DNA of 64,000 bases from Acidobacteriota bacterium (GTDB taxonomy: Bacteria; Acidobacteriota; Aminicenantia; Aminicenantales; Saccharicenantaceae), in the NCBI GenBank assembly GCA_033549365.1, contig JAWSUF010000006.1, forward strand, positions 62,001-126,000, written 5' to 3'. The notes beneath the pieces are model-generated. The model saw nothing but the letters and a program-made list of their open reading frames with translations. It ran no database searches and was not told where the DNA came from. Positions 1 to 7,585 of this stretch are shown piece by piece; the first letter of the stretch is position 1; every line of letters starts with the position of its first letter. The position numbers and the translations under genes are program-made.

Positions 1-306
1 CAGGGACGCCACTATCAGGTGGATGTGTCAAGATCCCGAACCCTTCTTCGTGAGGAGGGCCGGGAAATTCTGAACGCCAACGGCCCGGCGGTTTTTCGAA
101 GATTTCTCTATGATGAGCGGGAAGTCTCTTTTTCCGTCAAATCCCTGAGCGACATCCGCATCCGCCTGTCTCTTCCCGGAAGGGGCAAATACCAGATCCT
201 CGTCGACGGCAGTGAATTGGAGATTTTCCGGGGTCGATCGGTTCGATTCCGGGTTCCCCGCGGAGATCATGCCGTAGACATTCTGCTTCTCGAAAAAGAC
301 GAATAG
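1..306 (+). CDS. C-terminal end of an unrecognised protein (5' end outside window)
   Basis: The frame is open from the first base and ends at TAG 304-306, so about 101 C-terminal residues are visible and the start lies upstream of the window. The visible part is rich in alternating hydrophobic and charged residues (for example the stretch around RIRLSLPGRGKYQILVDG), which looks like a beta-sandwich or other all-beta domain. No catalytic motif, membrane segment or repeat is visible. A GTG at 19 could in principle start a short protein, but codon use continues upstream of it in the same frame and no ribosome binding site precedes it. I do not recognise the family and assign no function. Confidence 0.6.
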   Translation, partial: QGRHYQVDVSRSRTLLREEGREILNANGPAVFRRFLYDEREVSFSVKSLSDIRIRLSLPGRGKYQILVDGSELEIFRGRSVRFRVPRGDHAVDILLLEKDE

Positions 307-308
307 GG

Positions 309-338
309 TTGCCTTAAGCCATGAAAACGCGCTATATA
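309..338 (+). promoter_or_regulatory. Possible sigma70-type promoter for the asparaginase gene
   Basis: TTGCCT at 309-314 and TATATA at 333-338 are separated by 18 bases. They lie 48 bases upstream of the ATG at 387, which has its own AAGGAGG ribosome binding site. The match is moderate and based on reading only. Confidence 0.35.
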
Positions 339-386
339 TTCCGGAAGGTGAAATCGCGATAGCCACGAAACGACAAGGAGGTTGAT

Positions 387-1436
387 ATGGCCCATTATTC
401 CCGGAGGGATTTTTTTAGAACCGGAGCGAAGATCGGAGCCCTTGCGGCAATCGGCGGCCATCCGGTTTTCGGACGGACGTCCGATGCCTTGAGCGGCCCC
501 CGGGTTGTGGCCAGCGGCAACGGCTTGCCTGCGACAGAAAAGGCCATGGAGTTATTGGGCGCCGGCCGAGATGTTCTGGATGCCGTCATCGCAGGTGTCA
601 ATATCGTTGAAAACGACCCGGAGGACACATCCGTGGGTTATGGCGGCCTGCCCAATGAAGACGGTGTCGTCGAACTCGATGCCTCGGTCCTGCACGGTCC
701 GACCCACAACGCCGGAGCGGTGGCCGCCCTTCGCAACATCAAGAATCCGTCAATCGTCGCCCGATTGGTCATGGAACGAACCGACCATGCCCTTCTGGTG
801 GGGGAGGGCGCTCTGCGTTTCGCCCGCGCCCACGGCCTTCCGGAGGAAAACCTTCTGACCGAAAGAGCCCGCAAAGCCTGGCTGAGATGGAAGGAAAACC
901 TTTCCGACAGAGACAACTGGTTTCCGCCGAAATCCGAACGCCTGGAGGGAGCGCTGCGGGATTATGTCATGACCTATGGAACCATCAACTGCCTGGCCCT
1001 CGATGCCGGAGGCGATCTCGCGGGGGTCACGACAACCAGCGGGCTGTCCTATAAAATTCCGGGAAGAGTCGGGGATTCCCCCATTGTCGGGGCGGGACTC
1101 TATGTGGACAACACCATCGGGGCCGCAGGCTCGACGGGAAGAGGGGAAGCCAATATGCTCAACTGCGGAAGCTTCAGCGTCGTCCGGTATATGGGAGAAG
1201 GTTTGGCGCCGGAAGCCGCCTGTATGAAAGCCCTGGAGGACATCGTCCGGACGACACAACGGCAGCCTAACCTGTTGGACGAGAAAAAACGGCCGCGATT
1301 CGGTCTCAATTTCTACGCGCTGAACAAAAAAGGGGAATTCGGCGCCGCCACGATCTGGAGCGGCGCCCGCTTCGCCGTTCACGATGGAAAAGACAACCGG
1401 CTGCGGGAATCGGCCTATCTTTTCAAGCGGTCCTGA
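387..1436 (+). CDS. Tat-exported N4-(beta-N-acetylglucosaminyl)-L-asparaginase family Ntn-hydrolase
   Basis: A 349-residue member of the glycosylasparaginase / isoaspartyl peptidase family, which are self-cleaving N-terminal-nucleophile hydrolases that split the GlcNAc-Asn bond or related amides. The predicted cleavage site is before Thr199 in YGTINCLALD, the position of the usual HDTIG motif. Downstream the substrate-site signatures TTTSGLSYKIPGRVGDSPI and GAGLYVDN follow the family pattern. The N-terminus SRRDFFRTGAKIGALAAIGG is a twin-arginine signal, so the protein is probably exported folded to the periplasm. The start at 387 is set by a strong AAGGAGG seven bases upstream. It is a single gene, convergent with rlpA. 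The family is clear; the exact substrate (glycoasparagine or another amide) is inference. Confidence 0.9.
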   Translation: MAHYSRRDFFRTGAKIGALAAIGGHPVFGRTSDALSGPRVVASGNGLPATEKAMELLGAGRDVLDAVIAGVNIVENDPEDTSVGYGGLPNEDGVVELDASVLHGPTHNAGAVAALRNIKNPSIVARLVMERTDHALLVGEGALRFARAHGLPEENLLTERARKAWLRWKENLSDRDNWFPPKSERLEGALRDYVMTYGTINCLALDAGGDLAGVTTTSGLSYKIPGRVGDSPIVGAGLYVDNTIGAAGSTGRGEANMLNCGSFSVVRYMGEGLAPEAACMKALEDIVRTTQRQPNLLDEKKRPRFGLNFYALNKKGEFGAATIWSGARFAVHDGKDNRLRESAYLFKRS

Positions 1437-1438
1437 TT

Positions 1439-1453
1439 CCGGCCGCACGCCGG
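1439..1453. terminator. Small GC hairpin between convergent genes
   Basis: CCGGC at 1439-1443 pairs with GCCGG at 1449-1453 around a 5-base loop. It sits between the ends of the asparaginase gene and rlpA, which converge. No T-run follows on either strand, so a terminator role is only positional inference. Confidence 0.25.
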
Positions 1454-1469
1454 CATGACGATGACGGGG

Positions 1470-2108
1470 TTACCATTCCTCGAGAACCAGGACTGTATAG
1501 CCTCCGTCGGCCAGCTTTTGAGACAGCCGGGCCGCATCATTCCTGTCGCGGGCCCGGATCCGAACGCGGTAATAGACCTGAAGGGGCGTTTCATAGCGGC
1601 TGATAACGACTCTGCGGTAGGATCGGGACAATTTTTTTCTAACCGCCTCGGCGTTTCTTCGGGATGTGAAAGAGCCGACCTGGACCGAAAACCGGGCGGC
1701 CGAGGGGCGCGGGGAAAGATGCCTCAAGACCTCAATCCTGACACGGGCGGTTCCCGGTCCCACCATATCGATGACCTTGGCGGCGGCATAAGACAGGTCG
1801 ATGATGCGGTTTTTCACAAACGGACCGCGATCGTTGATGCGGACGACACAGGACAGGCCGTTGTCCAGATTTGCGACCATGACGTGGGTGTCGAAAGGAA
1901 GGGTCGGGTGGGCGGCGGTCATGTCGTTCATATCATAGATTTCCCGGCTCGAAGTCGGGCGCCCATGGAAATCGGGTCCGTACCAGGAAGCGATCCCCGT
2001 TTGAATGTTTCCTCCCGGATAAACTCCGGTCCGCATGCAGGAGACGCCCCAGACGGCCAGAAGGATCAGCAGCCCGAGCGTTGTCTTTCTCATCGAACGT
2101 TTTTTCAT
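1470..2108 (-). CDS. rlpA: RlpA-like lipoprotein with DPBB and SPOR domains
   Basis: About 212 residues. The N-terminus (MKKRSMRKTT then a hydrophobic run ending GVSC) is a lipoprotein-like signal with the modified Cys at about residue 24, so the mature protein is probably membrane-anchored. The middle is a double-psi beta-barrel of the RlpA type: GIASWYGPDFHGRPTSS, then the HPTLPFDTHVMVANL and VRINDRGPF motifs, where the conserved Asp belongs to the lytic transglycosylase site. The C-terminus from about residue 135 (FSVQVGSFTSRRNAEAVRKK) is a SPOR domain that binds denuded septal glycan. The expected role is peptidoglycan processing at division. The start could be the ATG at 2108 or at 2093; neither has a strong ribosome binding site. 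It is divergent from the VanZ-like gene with only about 60 bases between starts. Confidence 0.88.
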   Translation of the reverse strand: MKKRSMRKTTLGLLILLAVWGVSCMRTGVYPGGNIQTGIASWYGPDFHGRPTSSREIYDMNDMTAAHPTLPFDTHVMVANLDNGLSCVVRINDRGPFVKNRIIDLSYAAAKVIDMVGPGTARVRIEVLRHLSPRPSAARFSVQVGSFTSRRNAEAVRKKLSRSYRRVVISRYETPLQVYYRVRIRARDRNDAARLSQKLADGGYTVLVLEEW

Positions 2109-2167
2109 CTTGCCAGGAAACACCGGAAAATTCAAGGAACACACCCCGCCTCGCCGGAGATCGAGTC

Positions 2168-2554
2168 TTGAAAAAATTTCTGAAATCCGTTTTTCCGTTC
2201 CTGCCCGCCGCCCTGTACTATGGTCTCATTTTCTATGTCTCCTCGAGGAACGTGGAGTTTCCTCTCTCTTTGCCGGGTCGTCACGCCGACAAAGCCCTGC
2301 ATATTTTGGAGTTTGCCGTACTCGGCTGGCTTCTGGCTTTCGGGTTCTCCCGAATTAAAAGCCTATCTCCCCGAAACCGGGCCGCCGCCGTTTTGTTAAC
2401 CGGCGCCGTGCTGGGGATTCTCGACGAAGTTCATCAGAGCTTCGTTCCCGGGCGCCATCCCGATCTCTGGGACATCGCGGCCGACATCGTCGGGATCGCT
2501 TTTGGGTACTGGGTCTATCGAATCCCGGCCCGGTTTTCCCGGAAACCCTCCTGA
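2168..2554 (+). CDS. VanZ-like integral membrane protein
   Basis: About 128 residues with three or four hydrophobic helices (around residues 8-25, 38-55, 65-82 and 100-116) and the VanZ-family signature HADKALHILEFAVLGWLL followed by LDEVHQSFVPGRHPDLWDIAADIVG. VanZ homologues are widespread small membrane proteins; teicoplanin resistance is known only for the founding member, so no function is assigned. A TTG at 2168 is chosen as start because GGAG lies 8 bases upstream and translation from it begins with a basic LKKFLKS leader typical of a first membrane segment. Longer in-frame starts would overlap the divergent rlpA start. Confidence 0.75.
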   Translation: MKKFLKSVFPFLPAALYYGLIFYVSSRNVEFPLSLPGRHADKALHILEFAVLGWLLAFGFSRIKSLSPRNRAAAVLLTGAVLGILDEVHQSFVPGRHPDLWDIAADIVGIAFGYWVYRIPARFSRKPS

Positions 2555-2581
2555 CCGAAATCAAGACGCACAGGCTTCCGG

Positions 2582-2611
2582 TTGTCACACGGCCGAGCTT
2601 TGTGATATCAA
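2582..2611 (+). promoter_or_regulatory. Possible promoter of the purine-glycogen operon
   Basis: TTGTCA at 2582-2587 and TATCAA at 2606-2611 with an 18-base spacer, 24 bases before the ATG at 2635. It is the only reasonable match in the 80-base gap that precedes eight tightly packed genes. Confidence 0.4.
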
Positions 2612-2634
2612 TAGAAATCCGAAGGGAGGCCGAC

Positions 2635-3372
2635 ATGGACGATTGCGGCAAAATGCTATCCTCTTTCGAATATCCGGGCCGGCTGATCATGATCGGCTCT
2701 CCGGCTGAATCCGGAGGCATCACCGTCGTTTACGCGGTGACGGGCCGATCCCCGTCGAGCCGGGCCCGAAAGTTGATCCGGGACGGCGACAGCGTGCTTG
2801 TCCGTCCCCTGGATGACGAGATCTTGAAGACCGGCGATCCCGATCTTCTCATCTATCCCGCCGTTCGCGCCATGCCGGGTGCGCTGGCCGTATCCAACGG
2901 CAAACACACGGAAGACGCGGCCGACCGCATGCCGGGGAAGACCGATCCCGTCGGCGTTCTCAACACCGCCCTTGAATCTTGGGAATACGAGCCCGATAAA
3001 CCGACCTTCACCCCCCGAATCGCCGGCTGTGTGCTGCGGGGCGGGAAGGCGGCCTTGAGCCTGATCCGCCGCGGACCGGAAGATCGGGCTCTCAAGATTC
3101 ATACGGAAATACCGCTTATCAAGGGGACGTGCTGGATTCTTTCCACTTATTCCGGCCGGAATGTCGACCCTCTTCCGTCATTTCGGGGCGAACCGCTCGA
3201 GGCGGCGTTTCAGCCGGGAGGCGCCCAAAGCGCGGCGGACCATGTTTACGACGCTCTGGCGCCCCAAGGATCGGGAGCGGATTTCCGGGTGGCCGTCGCC
3301 GCGGCGCATTCCCCCGATTTCGGTCTCGATTCTTGGGACATCATGATCATCAATCGATGCGAAAGGACCTGA
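2635..3372 (+). CDS. PurO-like (archaeal-type) IMP cyclohydrolase
   Basis: 245 residues. The order of conserved blocks matches the archaeal PurO family: FEYPGRLIMIG near the N-terminus, VVYAVTGRSPSSRARKL, ALAVSNGKHTEDAAD, then ALESWEYEPDKPTFTPRIAG and ILSTYSGRNVDPLPSF. Family knowledge: PurO closes FAICAR to IMP, the last step of de novo purine synthesis, and is unrelated to the MGS-type cyclohydrolase domain of bacterial PurH. The next gene, four bases downstream, is a stand-alone AICAR formyltransferase that makes FAICAR, so the two together replace fused PurH. The start at 2635 is chosen because GGGAGG lies 5 bases upstream. I did not verify active-site residues individually. Family assignment is firm; activity is inferred from family and neighbour. 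Confidence 0.85.
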   Translation: MDDCGKMLSSFEYPGRLIMIGSPAESGGITVVYAVTGRSPSSRARKLIRDGDSVLVRPLDDEILKTGDPDLLIYPAVRAMPGALAVSNGKHTEDAADRMPGKTDPVGVLNTALESWEYEPDKPTFTPRIAGCVLRGGKAALSLIRRGPEDRALKIHTEIPLIKGTCWILSTYSGRNVDPLPSFRGEPLEAAFQPGGAQSAADHVYDALAPQGSGADFRVAVAAAHSPDFGLDSWDIMIINRCERT

Positions 3373-3376
3373 CCCC

Positions 3377-4465
3377 ATGACCGAAAAAAAAGAAAAAGAG
3401 AGGACGTCCCGAACCCAGTATCTGACAAAAATCCGGGAAGATTTTCCGGATTCGCTCATGTTTGGAGACACCCGCTTCACGAAAGCGATCGCCATGCGTT
3501 ACGGCGAAAATCCCGGCACTCCCGCCGCTTTCTATCGGGAGGAGGGCGCCACCGGACCCAACATGGCCGGAATCGAGGTGATCCGGGAAGGCAGCAAAGG
3601 CCTGAGCTTCATCAATGTCGGGGATATGGATCTCGGCCAGAGGCTGGCCCGGAGATTGTCGGCCGTTTTTCCAGGAAAATCCGTTGGCGTCCTCATCAAG
3701 CACGAAATGCCCAGCGGAGTCGCCCTGGGGGACGATCCCGTCGAAACGTTTGAAAAGGCCTGGGGGTGCGATTCTCTTTCGAACTTCGGCAGTGTCGATG
3801 TTTTCAACTTCGCCGTAACCGTGCCGTTGGCCCGGATTCTGGTTGAAAGCCCCCGGAACATCGAAGTCGTCTATGCCCCGGGATTCGATCCGGACGCTCT
3901 GGACATCCTTTCGGGAAGAAAAAGCCTTCGCGTGGTCCGGATGGCCGGGGGCGTGGGCGATCCCGCCATGGACAACGGGTTGGAATTCAAGCGCGTCGCC
4001 GGAGGGCTGCTGGTGCAACAGCGTTTTGAATCCCGGATCCAATCCCCCCGGGATGTCGATGTCATCTCACGCCGTCAACCCGATCCTGAGGAAATCCAGG
4101 CCGCTCTTCTGGCCTGGACGGTCGCCTGTTTCACCCGTTCGAACGCCATTGTCATCGGAAAGGCCGACAAGATTCACGGGATCGGATCGGGGCAGAGAAG
4201 CCGCATCGATGCCGCCGAGGACGCCATCCGTCTCTCGCGCCGGGGATTCGGTCCCGAAGGCTCCACCATGGCTTCGGACGCCTTCATGCCTTTCCCTGAT
4301 GTCGTCGAACTGGCCGCCGCCCACGGCATCCGGTCGATCATTTATCCCTTGGGTTCGCTGCGCGACGCCGACGTGATGGCCCGAGCCGATGAACTCGGCC
4401 TGGCCATGATGGCCACACGGCGGCCCGGTGAAGTCGACTGCGAAAGGTGCTTTCTCCATCGATGA
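3377..4465 (+). CDS. Stand-alone AICAR formyltransferase (PurH C-terminal-type domain)
   Basis: 362 residues, corresponding only to the AICAR transformylase half of PurH; the N-terminal MGS cyclohydrolase domain is absent. Visible signatures: AMRYGENPG (family RYGENPHQ), LIKHEMPSGVALG with the catalytic Lys108-His109 pair (family KHxNPCG; the Asn is Met here), TRSNAIVIGKADKIHGIGSGQRSRIDAA with the conserved Asn, GSTMASDAFMPFPD, and the terminal IIYPLGSLRDADV block. It transfers a formyl group from 10-formyl-tetrahydrofolate to AICAR. It follows the PurO-like gene by 4 bases and its TGA overlaps the next ATG, so it is co-translated. A divergent fused PurH with a lost domain is the alternative description, but the PurO-like neighbour makes the split arrangement functional. 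Confidence 0.9.
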   Translation: MTEKKEKERTSRTQYLTKIREDFPDSLMFGDTRFTKAIAMRYGENPGTPAAFYREEGATGPNMAGIEVIREGSKGLSFINVGDMDLGQRLARRLSAVFPGKSVGVLIKHEMPSGVALGDDPVETFEKAWGCDSLSNFGSVDVFNFAVTVPLARILVESPRNIEVVYAPGFDPDALDILSGRKSLRVVRMAGGVGDPAMDNGLEFKRVAGGLLVQQRFESRIQSPRDVDVISRRQPDPEEIQAALLAWTVACFTRSNAIVIGKADKIHGIGSGQRSRIDAAEDAIRLSRRGFGPEGSTMASDAFMPFPDVVELAAAHGIRSIIYPLGSLRDADVMARADELGLAMMATRRPGEVDCERCFLHR

Positions 4466-4986
4466 GCCCTGCCCGGAAAAAATCGGCGGCCGAGGAAAGC
4501 CCGCGCTCATCCGTCGATCGGGGCCTCGACACCTATCGAAAGAAACGCGATTTCGAAAAAACGAATGAGCCGGCATCTTCCCGGGAGCAAGGCCCCGAGG
4601 GAAGGCGCGTTTACGCGATTCAGGAGCATCACGCCTCCCGGCTTCACTACGATCTGAGGCTCGAAGACGGCGGTGTTTTGAAGAGCTGGGCCGTACCCAA
4701 GACTCCACCCGAAAAAGATGGCGTCCGGCGTTTGGCCGTCCAAACAGAAGACCACCCTCTGGGATATGAAACGTTCGAAGGCGTCATCCCGGAAGGCGAA
4801 TACGGCGCCGGCCGCGTCAAAATTTGGGATTCGGGAACTTACGAACTCCTCGAAAACGATCCCGGGAAAAAAGTCCTGAGAATCGACGGCCGAAGGCTCC
4901 GGGGTCGATTCGCCCTGATCAAGCTCAAGCCCAAGAACGGAGATGACGACAGCTGGCTGTTTTTTAAACTGAAAGACAAGGGTTGA
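4462..4986 (+). CDS. Stand-alone LigD-type DNA 3'-phosphoesterase domain
   Basis: 174 residues. From about residue 48 the protein is a canonical phosphoesterase (PE) domain: YAIQEHHASRLHYDLRLEDG carries the expected His56/57, His62, Asp64 and Arg66, WAVPKTPP follows, then DHPLGYETFEGVIPEGEYGAG with His98 and Tyr102. In LigD this domain trims 3'-phosphate and 3'-ribonucleoside ends during break repair. Here there is no ligase or polymerase domain and no Ku gene in the window, so it belongs to the group of free-standing PE proteins. The start ATG overlaps the stop of the preceding gene (ATGA), which suggests translational coupling. The first 45 residues are basic and low in complexity. Why it sits in a purine-glycogen operon is not obvious. 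Confidence 0.88.
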   Translation: MSPARKKSAAEESPRSSVDRGLDTYRKKRDFEKTNEPASSREQGPEGRRVYAIQEHHASRLHYDLRLEDGGVLKSWAVPKTPPEKDGVRRLAVQTEDHPLGYETFEGVIPEGEYGAGRVKIWDSGTYELLENDPGKKVLRIDGRRLRGRFALIKLKPKNGDDDSWLFFKLKDKG

Positions 4987-4988
4987 AC

Positions 4989-6407
4989 ATGATGAGAAGG
5001 CAACGATATCCCGCCTTTATAAGACGGCTGTCCGCGGTCGTGATCCTGCTGCTGATCGCGGCCGGGGGAGCCGGAGCCGGCTCGGAACAGCCGGTCGAGC
5101 GTCCGTTTCTCGGAGAAATGGAACGGATCCGTTCCATCGGGTTGTCCGAAGAATACGCCTTCGACATTTTGAAACGGCTGACGGCCTTGGGACCGCGCTT
5201 GACCGCTTCGCCTCAGGCCGCCGCCGCCGTCGATCTCATGGCCCGGGAAATGGAAGATCTCGGATTTGAGAACGTGAGCCTTGAACCCGTCACGGTCGGC
5301 CGCTGGGTCCGGGGAGACAGGGAAGAGGCCCGGATTGTCCATTCATCCCAAATCGGCATGCAATCCCTGGCCGTCTGTGCATTGGGAGGCAGCGTGCCCA
5401 CGCCCCCGGGAGGTTTGACGGCCCCCGTCATCGAAGTCCGTTCATTCGATGAGCTTCCGGCCTTGGGCGCCCGGCTTCAAGGAAAAATCGTCTTTTTCAA
5501 CCGGCCGATGGATCGAACCGTCATGGAGAGTTTCTCCGCCTACGGCACGGCGGCCGAAAACAGGGTCCGCGGCGCCGCGGAGGCGGCCCGCTACGGCGCC
5601 GCCGCCGTCCTCGTCCGGTCCCTGACGTTCCGCCTGAACAATCACCCGCATACCGGTCTTCTTCGCTACGATGAGGACGGTCCCCGTATCCCGGCCGCCG
5701 CCGTCAGCACCCTCGGCGCGGAAATGCTCAGCGCCCTTCTCAAGAAAGGACCCGATGTCCGCGTTTTTCTTGAATTGACCTGCGAGACTCTTTCTCCTGT
5801 CGTGTCCCATAACGTGATCGGCGAAATCCGCGGATCCGAGTTTCCCGACGAAATCATCCTCGTCGGCGGACATCTCGACAGCTGGGATCTCGGAACAGGC
5901 GCCCATGACGACGGGGCGGGCTGTGTCCAGTCCATCGAGGCGTTGCGCCTGATCAAAAAAGCCGGCTTGGTCCCCCGAAGAACGATCCGGGCGGTTCTCT
6001 TCATGGACGAGGAATTCGGAGGGACGGGCGGGAGGGCTTATGCCGCGGCTCCCGGCCGGAAAGGAGAGCGGCACCTCGCAGCCATGGAATCCGACCGCGG
6101 GGGTTTTCTGCCCATCGGGATCGGCGCCGGCGCGGACCCGAGCCTGGTCGAAAAACTCCGAAAACGGGAACACCTCTGGAGTCCCCTCGGCATTCACTGG
6201 GTTCGAACAGGCGGCGGTGGAGTGGATATCGCCCCTCTCGGCGAACAGGGCACGCACCTCATGTCCGTCATGCCCGACGCTCATCGCTATTTCGATGTCC
6301 ACCATTCGGCTCTGGACGTTCTAGAGGCCGTGCATCCCAGAGAACTTGAGCTCGGGGCCGTCGTCATGGCCGTTCTGGCCTTTATTCTGGCCCAGGAAGG
6401 AGTCTGA
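4989..6407 (+). CDS. Secreted M28-family zinc aminopeptidase with PA domain
   Basis: 472 residues. A basic start followed by a hydrophobic run ending AAGGAGAGS is a signal peptide. Residues about 120-260 resemble a protease-associated insert. The M28 catalytic core follows with the two-zinc ligand set readable: GGHLDSWD (His295, Asp297), HDDGAG (Asp307), MDEEFGG (Glu341 base and Glu342), ESDRG (Asp369) and VHHSALD (His438/His439). All key residues are present, so it should be an active exported aminopeptidase or carboxypeptidase-like exopeptidase. Its ATG lies two bases after the stop of the phosphoesterase gene, and glgC starts two bases after its own stop, so it is inside the long operon although its role looks unrelated to glycogen. 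Confidence 0.9.
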   Translation: MMRRQRYPAFIRRLSAVVILLLIAAGGAGAGSEQPVERPFLGEMERIRSIGLSEEYAFDILKRLTALGPRLTASPQAAAAVDLMAREMEDLGFENVSLEPVTVGRWVRGDREEARIVHSSQIGMQSLAVCALGGSVPTPPGGLTAPVIEVRSFDELPALGARLQGKIVFFNRPMDRTVMESFSAYGTAAENRVRGAAEAARYGAAAVLVRSLTFRLNNHPHTGLLRYDEDGPRIPAAAVSTLGAEMLSALLKKGPDVRVFLELTCETLSPVVSHNVIGEIRGSEFPDEIILVGGHLDSWDLGTGAHDDGAGCVQSIEALRLIKKAGLVPRRTIRAVLFMDEEFGGTGGRAYAAAPGRKGERHLAAMESDRGGFLPIGIGAGADPSLVEKLRKREHLWSPLGIHWVRTGGGGVDIAPLGEQGTHLMSVMPDAHRYFDVHHSALDVLEAVHPRELELGAVVMAVLAFILAQEGV

Positions 6408-6409
6408 TC

Positions 6410-7585
6410 ATGCCGGAAAAGATCCTGACCATGGTTCTCTGCGGCGGCCGGGGAGAGCGGCTCTACCCTTTGACCAAAGACCGGGCCAAACCGGCCGTGC
6501 CGTTTCTCGGGAGTTATCGCATCATCGACTTCAGCCTTTCCAACGCCACGAACTCCGGTTTCCGAAGAATCGCTCTGCTCACGCAGTACAAATCCCTTTC
6601 GCTCGAACGGCATATTCTGAACGGATGGAACATCTTCAACACCGAAACCGGAGAATTCATCCTGTCGCTTCCCGCTCAGGGCCGGGTCGGAGAACGGTGG
6701 TACGAGGGCACGGCCGATGCCGTCTTCCAAAACATCTACACCATTCAGGAGGAAAACCCGTCCCGCGTGCTCGTGCTGTCCGGCGATCATATCTACAAGG
6801 CGGATTACCGGAAAGTCCTGAAATTCGCTCTCGACCGGAACGCCGAGACCGTCGTCATGGCCAAACTGGCTCCGGCCGCCCAGGCGTCCCGTTTCGGCAT
6901 ACTCGGCGTCGATGAAAGCGGCCGCATTCTCGATTTTCAAGAAAAGCCGCGGCATCCGGCTCCATCGCCCTGGCATCCGGACATGTCCCTCGTTTCCATG
7001 GGCGTATACCTGTTCGAAACCCGGTCTCTCATCAAGGCGCTGATCCGCGATGCCAAGAACAAGGCGAGTGCCCATGATTTCGGAAAAAACGTTCTTCCGG
7101 AGATGATCAGCCGGTCCACCGTTTACGCCTATGTTTTCGACGACTACTGGGAGGATATCGGAACCCTCGATGCCTATTGGGAAGCGCACCGGTTGTTTCT
7201 CTCGACCGAACCTCCCTTCCTGATGAACGATCCCGCCTGGCCTATTCGAACTTACAAACCCCAGTATCCGGCTTCCATGATCGCAGGGGGAAAGATCGCC
7301 GGATCCGTTGTCGCCTCGGGATGCCGGATTTACGGTGGGACCATTCAGGATTCCCTCATTTCGGAGGGGGTGACCATCAAAGACAACGCCGAAATCCGCG
7401 ATTCCGTCATCCTGGAAGGCGCGACCGTCGGACGAAACGCGCGGATCCGCAAGACCGTGATCGACAAGGGAGCGATCATTCCCGAAGGATTCACCGTGGG
7501 ATATGACGACGACGCCGACAGACGTTATTTTAAAATCAGCCGTGAAGGACTCCGCGTCATTCCGAAAAACTGGAATCTCGAATGA
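6410..7585 (+). CDS. glgC: Glucose-1-phosphate adenylyltransferase
   Basis: 391 residues, typical length for GlgC. It makes ADP-glucose from ATP and glucose-1-phosphate, the committed step of bacterial glycogen synthesis. Visible motifs: LCGGRGERLYPLTKDRAKPAVPF at the N-terminus (nucleotide loop), WYEGTADAVFQN, LSGDHIYKADY, the EKPRHP block, DDYWEDIGTLDAYWEAH and a C-terminal left-handed beta-helix region with hexapeptide-like repeats (SGCRIYGGTIQDSLISEG). Glycogen synthase glgA lies 2.7 kb downstream on the other strand. The stop overlaps the start of the histidine kinase (ATGA), so the sensor is translationally coupled to this enzyme. Confidence 0.96.
   Translation: MPEKILTMVLCGGRGERLYPLTKDRAKPAVPFLGSYRIIDFSLSNATNSGFRRIALLTQYKSLSLERHILNGWNIFNTETGEFILSLPAQGRVGERWYEGTADAVFQNIYTIQEENPSRVLVLSGDHIYKADYRKVLKFALDRNAETVVMAKLAPAAQASRFGILGVDESGRILDFQEKPRHPAPSPWHPDMSLVSMGVYLFETRSLIKALIRDAKNKASAHDFGKNVLPEMISRSTVYAYVFDDYWEDIGTLDAYWEAHRLFLSTEPPFLMNDPAWPIRTYKPQYPASMIAGGKIAGSVVASGCRIYGGTIQDSLISEGVTIKDNAEIRDSVILEGATVGRNARIRKTVIDKGAIIPEGFTVGYDDDADRRYFKISREGLRVIPKNWNLE

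Noticed and set aside
4462-4986. Fragment of a full LigD pseudogene
   Set aside because: The gene starts and stops cleanly with ATGA and short-gap coupling on both sides, and no ligase or polymerase remnants lie next to it.
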